A DNA stretch of 64,000 nt from Anniella stebbinsi (GCA_029215795.1 JARDYH010000005.1:14354001-14418000), one strand, 5' to 3'; positions 23,659 to 36,540 are shown, counted from the first letter of the stretch. The notes: generated from the letters alone by a model not told the origin. Made by a program: numbers and translations.

Positions 23659-23985
23659 GTCCCCTCTACAAGATTTCGCTTTGACGCCAGGTTGCCCAAT
23701 TATGCGCATATCCGGATAAGCGAATTTACTCCAAATACCTATTTACGAGAGGCGGTGAAGCACATTACGGACTGTATGAAACACGCTTTAAAGTTGTTTA
23801 CATGCGGAGAATCGCATGTTTACATGGCCATAAGGGCTTTAACTTCTGCAGTAAATTAAAACTCGCTATTTAACGCGCATTCGAAAATGCGAATAATCAG
23901 AGATAAAACGCAACTAGACCCCTGATTTGCGCTCCGCTCTTGTAGAGGTAAATTTGGTAATGTGCCTTGAAGGAGCCAGAAGCTT
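23659..23985. mobile_element. AATGCGC-rich MITE, copy 2
   Basis: Begins GTCCCCTCTACAAGATTTCG and shares GAGAGGCGGTGAAGC, TTTAACGCGCATTCGA and ATTTGCGCTCCG with copy 1. It is the most diverged copy; its last part is eroded. Confidence 0.75.
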
Positions 23986-24646
23986 CTACTGGGTGGGTGG
24001 TGAGAAGCTAATTAGCTGTGGGCTACTAGCAGCAATCTTACTGTGCACCTTAAATTTAGAAAGCAACACTTTTCTGGTTCTCTTGGGGATTGGAGCTAGG
24101 GTTGTACACGCTTCAAAGGAATTTACTTTGAGCTTGGTGCAGATTCCTGGTGCCCAAGTGAGATAAAGCAAGGAGAAAAGTTGGGGCTTTTCCACATTCA
24201 GCAAAAACTCCCACAGCCTTACTGGCTTTGTCTTCTGGAGTCTTTGGAAGTTTAACGATCGGCATAATACATGAGCTTCCAACCCCACCCCACCCCACCC
24301 TGATTTTGCCAGTTTCTTCCCATGCGTTTCAATTTTATCACCAGCAGATGGAGCTGTTTTATAGCGCATTTTCCATTTATTACTGCATTTTCAGGGTTTT
24401 ATCAAATGATGGATTTCTGCTTGAAAACAGCAGAAGAGGCACCGGAGGTTGGCGCCATCACAAAAACGAACCGCTAACTTCCATGAGTGACCAATCATGA
24501 GCGTGCAATGAATCGCTCGTGTGGAGAAGCTCTTGCTCATTCAGATTGGCAGAAGCATCAGGTCAACTAGGATCGCTTAACTGGAGAGGAGGGGGAAAGA
24601 GTGGTAAAAGAAACAAATTGTGCGGTGTAGTTCAGCCCCCTACAAC

Positions 24647-24759
24647 CGGGTGCCCTCCAGATGTTTTGGACTACAACTCCCATAATCTTTGACATTGTCC
24701 ATGCTGTTGGGTCTTTGAGGGGGTTCTAGTCTATAATATCTGGAGAGCACCAGGTTGCC
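24647..24759. repeat. MITE with CCTCCAGATGTTTTGGACTACAACTCC text
   Basis: Left CAACCGGGTGCCCTCCAGAT and right ATCTGGAGAGCACCAGGTTG are inverted. Relatives are at 36666-36790, 39150-39260 and 41100-41230. Confidence 0.7.
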
Positions 24760-25026
24760 TGCCCTGGATCTAGATATTGTTCCGTTTGCTAAATTGCTAC
24801 ATCTCAGCCCGTGTTCTGTCCCTGGAGAAATGGAAACGCCACAGAACTACAGCTCAATTTGGCCATGGAACCCAGTTGCTGGACTGGTTCCCATCTATTG
24901 TTTCTTGTGCAACTGTTTTTGGTACTTCTTGATCATGTTCTTGAACTACTGCAAGGCTGTTGATGCCAAACATCCTGTTTGGCCTCAGCAGACTGGTCTT
25001 TTGTGAGAAGCTTCTCCAGTCCCATA

Positions 25027-25028
<2 letters not shown>

Positions 25029-25071
<43 letters not shown>

Positions 25072-25096
25072 CGCACACACACACACACACACACAC
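25029..25096 (+). repeat. (AT)n(GC)(AC)n compound microsatellite
   Basis: Nineteen AT units, then GCGCGC, then about 13 AC units. Confidence 0.98.
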
Positions 25097-26402
25097 CAGC
25101 TTCCCAATCCACTTCATGCCTATGGCAAAGTGGATTGTAGCCCACTGAACTTTCCACCACCATAAAGTAGCTAATCTTTTCAGATGCCATAAGTCTCCTC
25201 CTTTCTGGGTTTGGCTACAGTAGCACGGCTTCTTGACAGGGTTCCTGCAAAAACAGAGAGCAGCCCAAAACTGGGGCCAAACTAAAAACGACGCCATGGA
25301 AGAAATGATTAAATTGGTGAATGGGGACCAAACTGGATTGGGACTCCAATACGGGATGGCCCCTCATTCCTGTGACTGCAATGGAAGGAAAACTCCTATT
25401 TGCATCAATGGAGGCTTTCCTTCTGGTACAACTAGTAGGCATTCTCAACCAGGGGGCGGGGGAGGAGGGAGTCCAGATTGGGACGACTACTGGGGGCAAG
25501 GGTTAAGGCCCCAATCCGTCCTCCTCTACCAGGGTCCTGATCCGATTCAGGGGGGGCCATGCCCGCTAGCTAAACTTAAGAACAATGTCAGGGGAATTGC
25601 TAATTGTATGCACGGTATCACATTCTTTTTGGCATCGGAGATCAAAATTAGTTCGGACAAACAGGATCATCATCAAAAGAGAACGTATACCTTCCCCAGC
25701 CCTTGAGTGGAGTGCTCCTGTTTACAGGGCTGTGCAGAGGGGGGGGGGCAGTGGGGCCAGTTGGCCCGGGGTCCACGATTTTGAGGGGGCACTCCGAAGA
25801 GGAGGTCCCCCCCAGCTTATGCTACTGCTTCCGTAGCATAAGTGACCCATCGAGAAGCAAGGAGCCTGCCTTGCGTAAACAGTGCAGAAGCCATCCGTCG
25901 TGAATACCACAGTCAGACTACAAGCTCCAGAGGGCCATGTGGCCATGGGATATATGTGCCTTGAGATGTTGTAGAACAGGTTTAATATGAAGGTGTTATG
26001 TAGAATGGACATGTTGGTGGGCACGCCCCCTTGGGGCAGCCATGTTGTCCTTTTTTGAAATGGGGGGGCACACACTTCCCATCTGGCCTGGGCATATTAC
26101 CAGCTCTGCATGGCCCTGCCTGTTTAAGGCTCCAGCCAGCTAGGAACAGGAGCCTTTTTCAGGCCTCCCTCATGACATGGTGGTGTTCTCAGGAGCATTC
26201 TGTCCCTGCCAGGAAGATGACTGAAACAAACAACCCCAACACTTGCAGCAGCAGCAAAGAATTGTTTTCCCTTATTAAAGGAGGGGAAGGGAAGGGAACA
26301 TCAGCCCACATATCTCAGGTACAACCAGTATTGTAGAAACTCAACAAACACCTGAAGATTATTCCAATATTTTGCAGGGTGAACTTTTCTCCCCACTGCC
26401 AA
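25097..26402. other. Intergenic sequence with repeat scraps
   Basis: No gene recognised. Contains a G-run near 25739-25748 and a GGGCACGCCCCCTTGGGGC-type scrap (25995-26060). Confidence 0.4.
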
Positions 26403-26410
26403 CAGTTACC

Positions 26411-27171
26411 TAGGGTGACCAGATTTTGAAAACCAAAATCCCGGTCCCCCCCGCCACCCTCCCCCACCCAAAACAACCCCCCCACCAAGCCACCCCCCCA
26501 AAAAAACACCAGCCTGGATCTACCGGGTTCTCTTCCGCCGCCCGCGCCGGGTCCTCTGCTGCCGCCCCTACCGGGTCAGCCGCTGCCCCCAGGTCCCCCG
26601 CCGCCGCCGGGTCTCCCTCCACCACCGCCAGATCCTTCGCCGCCGCTGCCGGGCTCGTGAGGCCAGAGGCCGCGCGGAAGAGACGGGAGAGTGCCGATTA
26701 CATCACTTCCGGATCCGGCCCTCTCCCGTCTCTTACGCGAGCCACGCGGAAGAGACGGGAGAGGGCCGGATCCGGAAGTGATGTAATCGGCACTCTCCCG
26801 CTTCTTCCGCGCGGCCTCTGGCCTCACGAGCCCGGCAGCGGCGGCGAAGGACCTGGCGGTGGTGAAGGACCCGGTGGCGGTGGTGGCGGAGGAGCCCGGG
26901 AAGCGGCCGTCCCAGCAGGTAAGTGCCCCCCCTCGCGTCTCGCGCTCCGGAGGGAAGCGGATGCCCCTGCAGGTAAGGAGCGCTGGGGCGGCCGCTTCCC
27001 GGGCTCCTCCGCCGCCACCGCCTCCGGGTCTACCGCCGCTCGTCGCCGCTCCCTGCCACCGCCTCGTGACCCCCCGCCACCCCAGTTTTCCCCCGCCACC
27101 CCCCGGTTGGCCCGGATCGGCCTAGGTTTCCCAGTTAGGACCGGGAAACCCCGGGCGATCTGGACACCCTA
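26411..27171. mobile_element. GC-rich hAT-type element with 8-bp duplication
   Basis: The ends TAGGGTGACCAGA and TCTGGACACCCTA are inverted. CAGTTACC flanks it exactly on both sides (26403-26410 and 27172-27179). The interior is very GC-rich with a large hairpin at about 26640-26860 (arms GAAGAGACGGGAGAG / CTCTCCCGTCTCTT and GATTACATCACTTCCGGATC / GATCCGGAAGTGATGTAATC). No transposase is encoded, so it is nonautonomous. Confidence 0.85.
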
Positions 27172-27179
27172 CAGTTACC

Positions 27180-28980
27180 ACCACCACCCCAAAAAAGAAA
27201 AGAAACGCTGAGCCAAATACATCTGTGTGAAATACTATGCTTACACTTGCAGCTAATATAAAAAGGCAAGAGTGATGTGCTGCAGGTCAATGATCTGTAG
27301 TTGAGACACAGATGGGGAACCTTCCACAGCAATGGCTCAATCTCGTACTGCCAGGCCTCCCCATCTGGGAAAGGCAAGGAGAAAGCAAAGCCAGGAGCCA
27401 TCACTTCAAAGTGTTCCTGTTTGGAGGGTATGAGTGGCAACTCCAAAAGCTTCCATTCTTCTGTTGTTAACTGTGTGTGAGAGAGAAAGACAGAGAGAAT
27501 TTATAGGAGTATGGGTAGCATATGCCAGCTGTGATCCCCACACTCCTCATAATTTTGGGCAGTGGCCACTATCGCTGTTGATATGTGGGCCCATAGTCAT
27601 GCGCAAGGGGTGTGATGGATGTGCCCAGGCACACCTTAATGTCTCAAGCAAGAGGCGCCAAATGGAGGGAGCATTGTGTAGGGATCTGGAGAGGGCTCCA
27701 GACGCAGTGAGAATGGGCCTCTGGCTGACTTCTGGCTGCTCCACCATCGCACCAAAGAACTGCTGCCTCCGGGAGAGCACCATTGCTCCCGGCAGCAGGA
27801 GCAAAAAGGAATTGCTCTGCTAGGAGCTTCTCCTTGGCCACTAGGCCTCTGCTGGAATGGCTGTTCCAACCAGCCTCATGCCAACAGAGGCACGTGCAAA
27901 TGATACCGGGCGCACGCCATGCCAAACTGTTGCCCATGCAGTGGGAACGGCCCTCTGGCTGCTCCGCTGCCACCACCCCTGGCAGCGTGCTGTTACTCCC
28001 AGCAGCAGGGATGGAAATGAATCGCTCTGCTGGGACTGGGAGCCTCTCTGCCAGGAGCCGCACTTCGAAAAGGCCAGGAGGAGGCGTCCCAAAAGGCTAA
28101 AATTGTCTCGTAAGTCCCTCCTCCAGACAGCGTCACCACAAAGCCTCACCAATGCTGGGGCTTGAGGAGCATCATTCCCCACCCCAACCCCCAACCCCAC
28201 CCCACTCACCCGCAACAGCCCTCCCACAGTCAGGCAAGCCAAACGCGGAGCAGGGCATCAGCATCTATAGTGTTCAATAAATAAATGAATACACATAATG
28301 TGGTTTATGATTGAGTAATCAATAAATCTTTGCCTTAAAAAAATATGCTGCGCATGCCTATGTGTAATCCTCAAAGTCTAAGGGCCAATTTAACCCTCTG
28401 GCTGAAAAACATTCCCCACCCCCAACCCCGAGCTAAGAGATGCTGACAAGCTGGAACTGGTTTGAACATGAAGTGCCAAGCTAGAATGTGGGAGGGGGAT
28501 GCTTGCCTATATTGACTTGGGGTTCCAATAAACCAATAGTTTCCCAGTAAATAGCCATTGAAATTACTATTTCAATCGTACTTTCAATAATTCCAAGTTA
28601 AGAAAATGATGCCTGGATGCAAAACTGAATATGACTGAAAAATGGACACACCCAGAGCCTGGCTTCCTGCCTAATGAGCAACAGGATATCCCGACTTCCT
28701 GACCACAGAGCACAAGCTAATACCCCAAGGGGCCCGGCTGAAACATCTCATTCCCAGGGCGAAAGTAGACACGATGTCAGAGATCCGTGATCCGATTTCC
28801 TCTCTCTTTAAAGTTTGCCAAGTTGCATCAGGATAGGCGGGGTGGGGGGGGATGGGTGGGGCGGGGGGGGGGTTGTTAACCATTTCTCCCTGTGCCATTT
28901 TCCCAGTGAAAATCCCCTCTCCCCCCCTGAAGCTGTACATGCATATTTTCATTCAGGAGGTAAATAGCAGCTTGGCATGA
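27180..28980. other. Intergenic sequence with a diverged internal duplication
   Basis: About 27700-27840 and 27945-28060 share CCTCTGGCTGCTCC, CCCGGCAGCAGG/CCCAGCAGCAGGG and AAT(T/C)GCTCTGCT text in the same order. The long open frames here are GC-driven and have no recognisable domain. Two G-runs lie near 28852-28872. Confidence 0.4.
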
Positions 28981-28989
28981 GGTGCAGGA

Positions 28990-30310
28990 AAGAAGGGGTT
29001 AAAAATGACCCGGGTGATTGACATGATTGCGCCTGAGCGCTCTCTCCTGTGTAGAGCTCATATGGCTCCATGGTATACCCCAGAGCGAAGAAACAAAACA
29101 GGAGACGGCTTGAGGGCAGATGGAGACAAACTCCTAGTGGATGCAGCCAAACACTGGTAAGTGCCTATAGTAAGGTGTATTCAGGGACAGTGAGGGCGGC
29201 AAAGAAGCAATACTTTGCTGCCACTATCAGATCATCAATCTGCCGCCCAGTGGAGCTTTTCAGAGTTATCCAGGGGCTATTACATGCCGGCCGACCCCAA
29301 GGACATGGTACAACCATCTGAGGCCTGCTGTACTGAATTTGCTAGGCACTTCCAGAATAAAACCTTGGGCATCCGCCAGGACTTAAGACTCCAGTGTTAT
29401 AACAGGTGAATCTAGCAAGGTGTCCAGAGCACAGGCTTGTCCTGTTTTCTTGGATGAGTTTCAGTTGATACAGCTCGAGGATGTTGACAAGGTGCTTGGA
29501 CAGGTTCGTGCAGCCACCACTGTATTGGAGCCTTGTCCCTCTTGGGCCCCCTCCACAAGGATGCGCTTTTGCGCCCGGTTTGGGGATTATGCGCATTATC
29601 GCAGAGGCGCATTTACGGCTAATCCCTCTGCACGGGAGGCGGCGAGAGGCGGCGAAGCGCATTAATTGATGTCCAAAAAGCGCTTTAGAAGACGTTAATG
29701 CGCATAATCGCTTGTTCACACGGCAAAAATGCGCTTTAACGGCCGGAGCAAAATAAAAGTCGCTATTTAACGCGCATTCGAAAATGCGCATTATCGGGGA
29801 GATAACGCGCCTGTACGCCCGTTTTGCGCTCCGCTGGTGTGGAGGTAAAATTTATAATGAGCCTTCAAGGCTCATTAAACATCTCGTGTGGAGGAGGCCT
29901 TGGCTAATAAAAACTAGCAGGGATGGAACAGCTAGCTGGGCCAGGGAAGGTATTAATGCCTCTCTGTGAGAGGGAGTGGCCCCAGGCTGTCTGAAAGAGG
30001 CGGTAGTGAGACCACTTCTGAAGAAATCTTCCCTGGACCCAGAAAATCTGAATAACTACAAGCCGGTGGCAAATGTTCCATTCCTGGGAAAGATCCTTGA
30101 GCAAGTGGTTGCGAGCCAGCTCCAGGCACTCTTGGATGAGACCGATTATCTGGATCCATTTCAGTCGGGTTTCAGGCCTAGTTCTGGCACTGAAACAGCC
30201 TTGGTCGCCCTGGATGATGACCTACGTCAGGAGAAAGACAGGGGGAGTTTGACTCCGTTGATTCTCCTTGATCTCTCAGCAATAAATAATAATAAAAATA
30301 ATGAGCTCCC
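28990..30310 (+). mobile_element. L2-like LINE, 5' and middle part, interrupted and internally truncated
   Basis: ORF2 text seen before the interruption is LDEFQLIQLEDVDKVLGQVR, matching the minus-strand copy near 1200. After it come NNYKPVANVPFLGKILEQVV and DPFQSGFRPSSGTETALVAL. It stops at LILLDLSA and passes directly into an AATAATAATA tail at about 30283. The AATGCGC-rich element lies inside at 29546-29898. Confidence 0.85.
29546..29898. mobile_element. AATGCGC-rich MITE, copy 3, inserted in L2
   Basis: 353 bp; the ends GCCCCCTCCACAAG and CGTGTGGAGGAGGC form an imperfect 14-bp inverted repeat. CTTGG flanks it (29541-29545 and 29899-29903). The L2 text on either side (CCCTCTTGG | CTAATAA) rejoins after removing element and one CTTGG, which fixes its borders. 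Confidence 0.88.
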
Positions 30311-31429
30311 TTCACATAGAGAAGTGACACTGAGGAACCATGGTTCTCATCTTGCCCTTCTCCTTTTCCCATTCATTCATTCATTTTCTATGTGCAGGGC
30401 ACATGGTAGAGCAGCTAAAGCTGGGGCAAAAGGGAGGGGAGTGGCATTTCCCCTGGGGAAAAGAGTGATTCAAACTTGGAGGGGTGGGAAGACATAAACT
30501 TATAAAGACCTTTCCTGAAGGATGAAATGCCAAGGGACGGACTGATTGATTTGTATTTTCTTTCTCCAGTTGGCCGGGGGCGGGGGTAATTCCAGATTTG
30601 GGGGGGGGGAGAATACAAGCAGAAAAGGCCACAAAAAGTACAGAAAAACAAGAAGGAATGCAGGCAACTTATTTTGCCAGTTTTTTGTTCCACTCATGGA
30701 ACAGGGCGTTGCCAGTCCATGATGGCATCATAATGCTCTGGACTTATTAGTCCCAGGTATCACAACTTGACATGACTGTGCCATTTTCTCCCTCATTGCT
30801 GCCTTTGCTCTATTTTCCCACATTTTTTTTATTATGGAAACAGCTTTGCTGGACGGCTGATAGGATTCCTCCATCTCTGCTAAGTGGTATATTGAAGCTT
30901 TGCTTCTTTCTGTTTCCCTTCGCTAACGCGTATGAATATACTCTACAGCGTTCTTCCTACGTTTCTCAGTTTGACCGTGTACGTTCAACTAGCCCTTTGA
31001 TTTATTTTAAAAACAATGGTTTTAGCCAAAACTTTTCATTCACACCCCTTCATACCTTCTTTTATTAAATCATTCACCAATGTCTAAATTTAAATGGAAC
31101 ACTACCCTCCCCTTCTTATTAGGTTCGTTACATATGTTACTGCCTCTTAGGGAGGGGAAGCGTATGAATACCCTTGAATACCATTGTTTAAATACAATTA
31201 TTCAATCCCCCTTCATAGGCAGAGCAATCCTGGGGGGAGGGGAGATTCCATGTAGAGCAATTAAGCCCTGACACAGCTCACTGTGGCCAGGGCAGAATGT
31301 GAAGGGTAGCTCATTTATTTCAAAGTTTATCTTCACCACCACCACCACCACCACCATTTCAGTCAAGTGAAGGGAATTACCAACACCAGCTCCAGGGATG
31401 ACACAGCTCCATTTTGGGAAACAAGGGGA
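30311..31429. other. Intergenic sequence, nothing assigned
   Basis: No gene recognised. A G-run (30600-30609) and a short ACC repeat (31333-31356) are present. Confidence 0.4.
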
Positions 31430-31780
31430 CCGGCAATAAGGGGAGGCATGGTCAGGCACCCACCCATGCCCCAGCAGGGGCCCACTACCAAGAGCCCCTT
31501 AGAGCTCCTCCTCCTCTTCATCACTGCAACCTGCTTGTTCACTCACCCCTTGCTCTGGCCCAGACAACAGAGGTGGTGAGGAGCAGCAGATGCCTCGGCC
31601 TCCTTGCTCCCTGGCTCTCTGCCTGTCAAGCAAGCAAGTAGGAGCCAGGAGGAGGAGGAGGAGGAAGAGGAGGAGGCGCAAGAGCTTCTGGTGACAAGAG
31701 CAATGGGAAGAAAGACTCATTGTGGGGGCCAACTGAGAGTGTCTTGCCCAAGGGACCTCCATAACCTGAAGCCGGCACTA
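31430..31780. repeat. Interspersed repeat shared with 22200-22400 and 18190-18260
   Basis: CCAGCAGGGGCCCA, CTGCAACCTGCTTGTTCACT and GCAAGCAAGTAGGAGC have reverse or direct matches at those loci. It includes a GGAGGAGGAGGAGGAAGAGG purine run. Confidence 0.45.
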
Positions 31781-33470
31781 GAGTTGAAGATGCCGCAGAT
31801 TCTCACCTGCCCCCAACACACCCTCTTCTTCTCCCACTGCCAACTGTCCAAACACTGCAGGTGGGAAATCTATGCCTGGGGAGATTTCCATGGACATACC
31901 GGGGCCATCAGGCAGTGTGAGTCCTGTCTCACCTGTGGGCTTCCTCCACAGGTAGAAAGCATCACTTACCACTACATGAAACAGCTTGCCTTTAGCTGGC
32001 TTCAGGATTGCACCCTAACTTTACTACATGAATTCTCTGACTTGCTCGCTGTTCCTTTTCTTCTGATTAGGAGCTGTTGTCAATTTTCCCCCTCAAAGAT
32101 TTTGTTGTATTTTTGCACTCACATCCGTATAATCCCTTTCTACGATGTATGTTTCTAACTTTAAATGAAAGCTGCTCTCCAAACGTAACTGTAATTTTCT
32201 AACCACTCAAGTCTTATTTACTTCCCTTTCTTCTTTCCTTAGACATATATGTTCAGCTTTATTCCTTTTATAGTTTTGCTCATTCTCTGCTTTTTCTCCA
32301 TTTATATCAGTTTATTTTGTTTTATTCTTCCGGATGGATGATTGCTTAACATTCGGCTCTAGTTCTCCTCCTTCCTCCCCCCACTGGAGTCTCAGAAATT
32401 GGTCTCTGGCTCATTCTGTAGCCCTCCTTCCAGACAGCGGGCTCCTAGGGTTGCTTTAACATCATGCGGGGTTGTGATGGGCTGTCTACTTTAACATTTT
32501 CTTCCTTTCCTTTCCTTCATGTTGCTACATGCCATCCAGATTGGCAGGTGGAGCATTATGGCATGTTTCCAAATTTCAACAGCCTTGTCTGCCCCCTCTG
32601 CTATAGCCCTTCCATTGTTGAATAATAGGAACAACTCCGCATGCTTCCAGACACTAGAGGGCAATAGAGAATGTGTTGCATCAACAGCTGTCTCCAGTTC
32701 ATCCCCCTTGTTGTCTGGTAACTTGATCAGTTTCTTGTTCCTACTCCCTCCCCTTCCCCTTCCTCTTCCTTCTTCTGCCTCTGCAACAAGCGCTTTTTTC
32801 CGAAAGGAAGCAAATAACCCTATTTCATGCCTTCACTTACTTACACTCATGCGTCCAGCTTTAGGGGGTGCTTGCAGTTAAACAGTGTTAGATAGCTTTC
32901 CCTAATGTTGTGTGTAAAAGCACTAATAAAATAAGTTGATTTGAACTTCTTCTAAATTGGCTCTAGTCTGCTTTTATTGCCTCTGATACTAAATGCTGTG
33001 TTGCCATGCTTCCTCTGTATAAAGCAACTCCGCTGTTAATCACACCAGACTTTCCAACGTCCCTTACTGTGAATTTTTGGAGGCATGCATGCAGCTATTG
33101 TTGGCCACCACCTAGGCGGAGTTTGCAGCTCTTCTAACTGCACCAGTCATATTCTCTCACGTCTTCCTGCATGTTTGTAGTGACATCTTACCTATAGCCA
33201 CATGTTGACTTCTTTCAGATACACGTCAGAAGTCACAAGGCTTACAAGGCAATATGCAATGAAACTTCCAAGTTCAAAAGTCCACGCTTCTGCCCCGAAA
33301 GCAAAAACAGTGCCTGATTTGCTAACCCCAACTCATTCACACCACTCACGCCACACCTCCTCCATGGGTGCAGCCAGTGTTCTTGTGCTCATGTGTGTAA
33401 CGGCCACAAGTACATCCAAAGTCAACTTTCCCAATTCAATGGGCATTGCATCATCTAAATTCAATCAAGG
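31781..33470. other. Intergenic sequence, nothing assigned
   Basis: T/C-rich, no supported gene or RNA. Confidence 0.4.
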
Positions 33471-33720
33471 GCTGGATGAGGGTGAACATGCTGAAATTAA
33501 ATCCAGACAAGATAAAGCTGGTGATGGTCAGTAGCAGGTCTTGCTCGGGGATTGTGATCCAACTGGTTCTGGATGGAGTCACTCTCCCCTTGAAAAATCC
33601 AATTCGTAGCTTGGGAGTACTCCTGGATCCTATGCTGTCAACAGTTCTTCAGGTGACAGTGGCAGCAAGGAGCAATGATGGCACAACCACATTTAGTGTG
33701 CCACCTGTGACCATGCCCAG
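33471..33720 (+). mobile_element. L2-like LINE reverse-transcriptase C-terminal scrap
   Basis: The frame at 33446-33736 includes KLNPDKIKLVMVSSR and LVLDGVTLPLKNPIRSLGVL, the region just after the YADD motif in L2 ORF2. Confidence 0.8.
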
Positions 33721-35729
33721 CCAAGAATCACCCTAAATTGGGGCAAGCAGTATCCCCAAGTAGGAAGGAAATGGAATAGGCCCCAATACTACTGTAATAC
33801 CACATACTAAACTATGTAATTTGGGTTGAAATTCCACATACTTAAATATACAATGTTATCTACTGACAGCATTTGGGCAGCTACAGGAGAAGGATTCCAA
33901 TATTATGCATTGCCCTGGGTTCCCTCTCTGCGGCCTTGGAAAGGGCAGTCAGCAATGGACTGAGGAATCTGAACAAAGTACAGGTGGAGGAAAACAGAGA
34001 TCTGAGGAAAAGACAGATAGGAGAGGAGATTGGCAAAAGAATGAACGAATAAAGAGGTGGGATGTAGAAGGTTCCAGAAAGGGGATGGGGGAAGGTGACT
34101 GGGAGCCAGAGCAGCTGATCGAAGCAAGAGTAAGCTAGGCAATGCAAGAAAAAAGCAGGAACGTGAGGAAATAATGACCCAGTCCACACACAATGGACAA
34201 CCATGGTTAACAAACTGTGGGTTGTTTGGAGCATGTGGGAGCAAGTGAGCATGCTGGCTCTTGACCATTCGCCAACTTCCAGTGCACTAAACAAACTAGA
34301 GGCATGTGAACCCAGAACTCTGGGTTGTTGAGAGAGAAACAAGCCAGGGTTTGAGCCCATGGTTTGCGTGTGGACTTGGTCAGAGACTGGTGGAGGCAGA
34401 AAGGTAAAGAAAGGAGACACCAAAGAGGGGGGTGGGGGGAAGAAGAGCTACAACATGGCCCACAATCCTCTGCAACTTGCAAGGTTTCTATGGTAGATCC
34501 TCAGGGGCTCCTTGGCAAGTGTAAATTGTTCCCACTTGGCCTAGGTGAACAAAGAGAACCCGTCGAGGTTGTGGTGGCAAGCGGGGGGTGGGTTATGTGT
34601 GGCTGCAAATATACACAGCCCAGCCTCAAATGTCTTCCTAGCATTGCTGGTGGTCTTTAAGAGATGCAGAAAACCACAGAGTCATTGGGTCACCTGAGTC
34701 ATTGTTTGTGCCCATTGGCTTGGTTCTGCCCCCAGCAGACTTGGCTGCTGCAGCTGACTGAATTTCCATGAAACAAGGCTGTGACACCTGCAAAGCCTGA
34801 CTGACCACCTCCAGTTCCGGGATCCTTCCTCTTAACTCATGAGTCCCCAAAACTGCTGCTCTATAAGACTTACATCTTCCGACGCTACCTATTACCCTTT
34901 CACCCACGACAAATCCTCCTTTCTTGCAACCATTCCAATAGCCTCTGCCATATAGCTCTCCCCACACCTCCCTCCATCTCAGACAATAGTCCATTCATTT
35001 TATTCCTCTCCACTTGGGATCAGTGTTAGGTTCTGAAAAGAGTTCGGATTAATAGCAAGTAACTGGAAGACAGCTCGGATGTTGACAGTATCTCTGTGGA
35101 AAAAGAAAATTTGGGACATAGCAAACGAAAAGCTCACACAGAAGTTAAGGGTACATAGAGGAATAAAGAAAAGAGATACTTTAAAGAAGGACTGGCAAAA
35201 ATACATAGACGATATGAAAAAAGAATCAAACAAAATAACTTTGGCAGAAGCTTATAGAAATTTGTGGGACTCATGAAAAGACGATTATATATAAATGAAT
35301 GAAATAGAAAAAAAAATCAGTATACCACCCTGGAATAGAAAAAGAAAATGAGAAGAAGGCCCCATCCACCTAATCCACTTTTAGGTTTCTGTTTCCCAGC
35401 TTTTCCCAAGAAAAGGACAGAAATGAAAACAAATCTCTCTTCCTCACTTGTTTATTTGGGATTTTGCCTGAGCATTTAAGCCAACCTCAGCAGGTTGTTT
35501 TGGAGCTGCTGCTTAATAGTATGCGAACTGCTGCCTTTCTTGTTGTTTCTTTTTTTGAAATAGATAAATACAGAAATATAAAGAAAAGAGTATTTCGGGG
35601 TCTACAGCCTGACTGGAATCTGAGCTCTCTGACCTGGAAATCCTGCCCCCTAAATCCCTTTCTATGGCAGCAGCTGGCTAAAGGAACCTCGTGGTAAAGT
35701 AAAGTGTTCTACAATTGTTCAGGTCCCCA
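33721..35729. other. Intergenic sequence, nothing assigned
   Basis: No gene recognised. A Lys-rich frame at 35079-35276 (KKDWQKYIDDMKKESNK) may be a LINE ORF scrap but cannot be placed. Confidence 0.4.
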
Positions 35730-36540
35730 TCTTCTGCTGCTTTTAAGTTCAGTCAGTCAGTCAAGTTTATTGCTTTTGGCCAATGGCCTTTGCACAAAAC
35801 AAACAATAACAGTACAATCACCAAAAAATAAAAATAAATAAATAATAATAATAATTTTAAAAAACATAAAGGTTATTCGTTATGTATATAGACATAATGA
35901 TATATACAAAATTTAAAAATATAGACTAGTATGTCATAGGTGATCCATCAGTGATGTAATGTAAATTGGACATGGTCAAACGCAATCATCTCCTTTACAA
36001 TGAGTGGCTCTCTCTGCTATGTATTTCTTTCTAATCTTTTTGGCAGCTGTGGCAAACAGAGTTACACGCCAAGTCACATCTGTATCCAGGTCTACTAGGA
36101 GGTAAAAGATCATTTCCAGTGGGCTCTGGCAAAAGTACTTTCCAATTCAGGGTGCCACAAATTGTTCCCTTGGGTCATTGCATAGGGAACAGTAAAGAAT
36201 GTAATGGATAAGATCCTCTGGCTCAGGGCAACCACAAATACAAGTACGCTCGTTTTTTGGGATGCCCCTGTGCCTCCCATCCCTATAAGCAGTGTCCATC
36301 ATATTTAACCTTAACTCTGTGAAAGCTTTCCGAAGCTGTAAAAATGTCAAGCTTTTAAAGTAATCTGCACAATCACAAGCCTCTTTGAGTTTAAAATATA
36401 ATGGTGCACATGGGGACATATAAACAGAGTTTAGATCATTTTTGAAAGCAACCTCCCTTATCGTTCTCTTGATAATGTTTTTCAGTATATCTGATGGGAA
36501 GCCTTTAAGCTCGGTCAGTGAAAAACTGTTTAAATATCCC
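35730..36540 (-). mobile_element. Non-LTR retrotransposon 3' part, clade uncertain
   Basis: The minus-strand frame 36147-36419 ends with a zinc-finger-like TCICGCPEPEDLIHYILYC, the Cys/Cys/His/Cys pattern found C-terminal to reverse transcriptase in several LINE clades. Its 3' UTR ends near TTTTGGCCAATGGCCTTTGC. It differs from the L2 copies. Confidence 0.65.

Noticed and set aside
26426..27211. A 261-codon open frame in the GC-rich block
   Set aside because: Stops are rare only because of GC content; the sequence is an inverted repeat of a hAT-type element and the protein is Pro/Ala/Arg filler.
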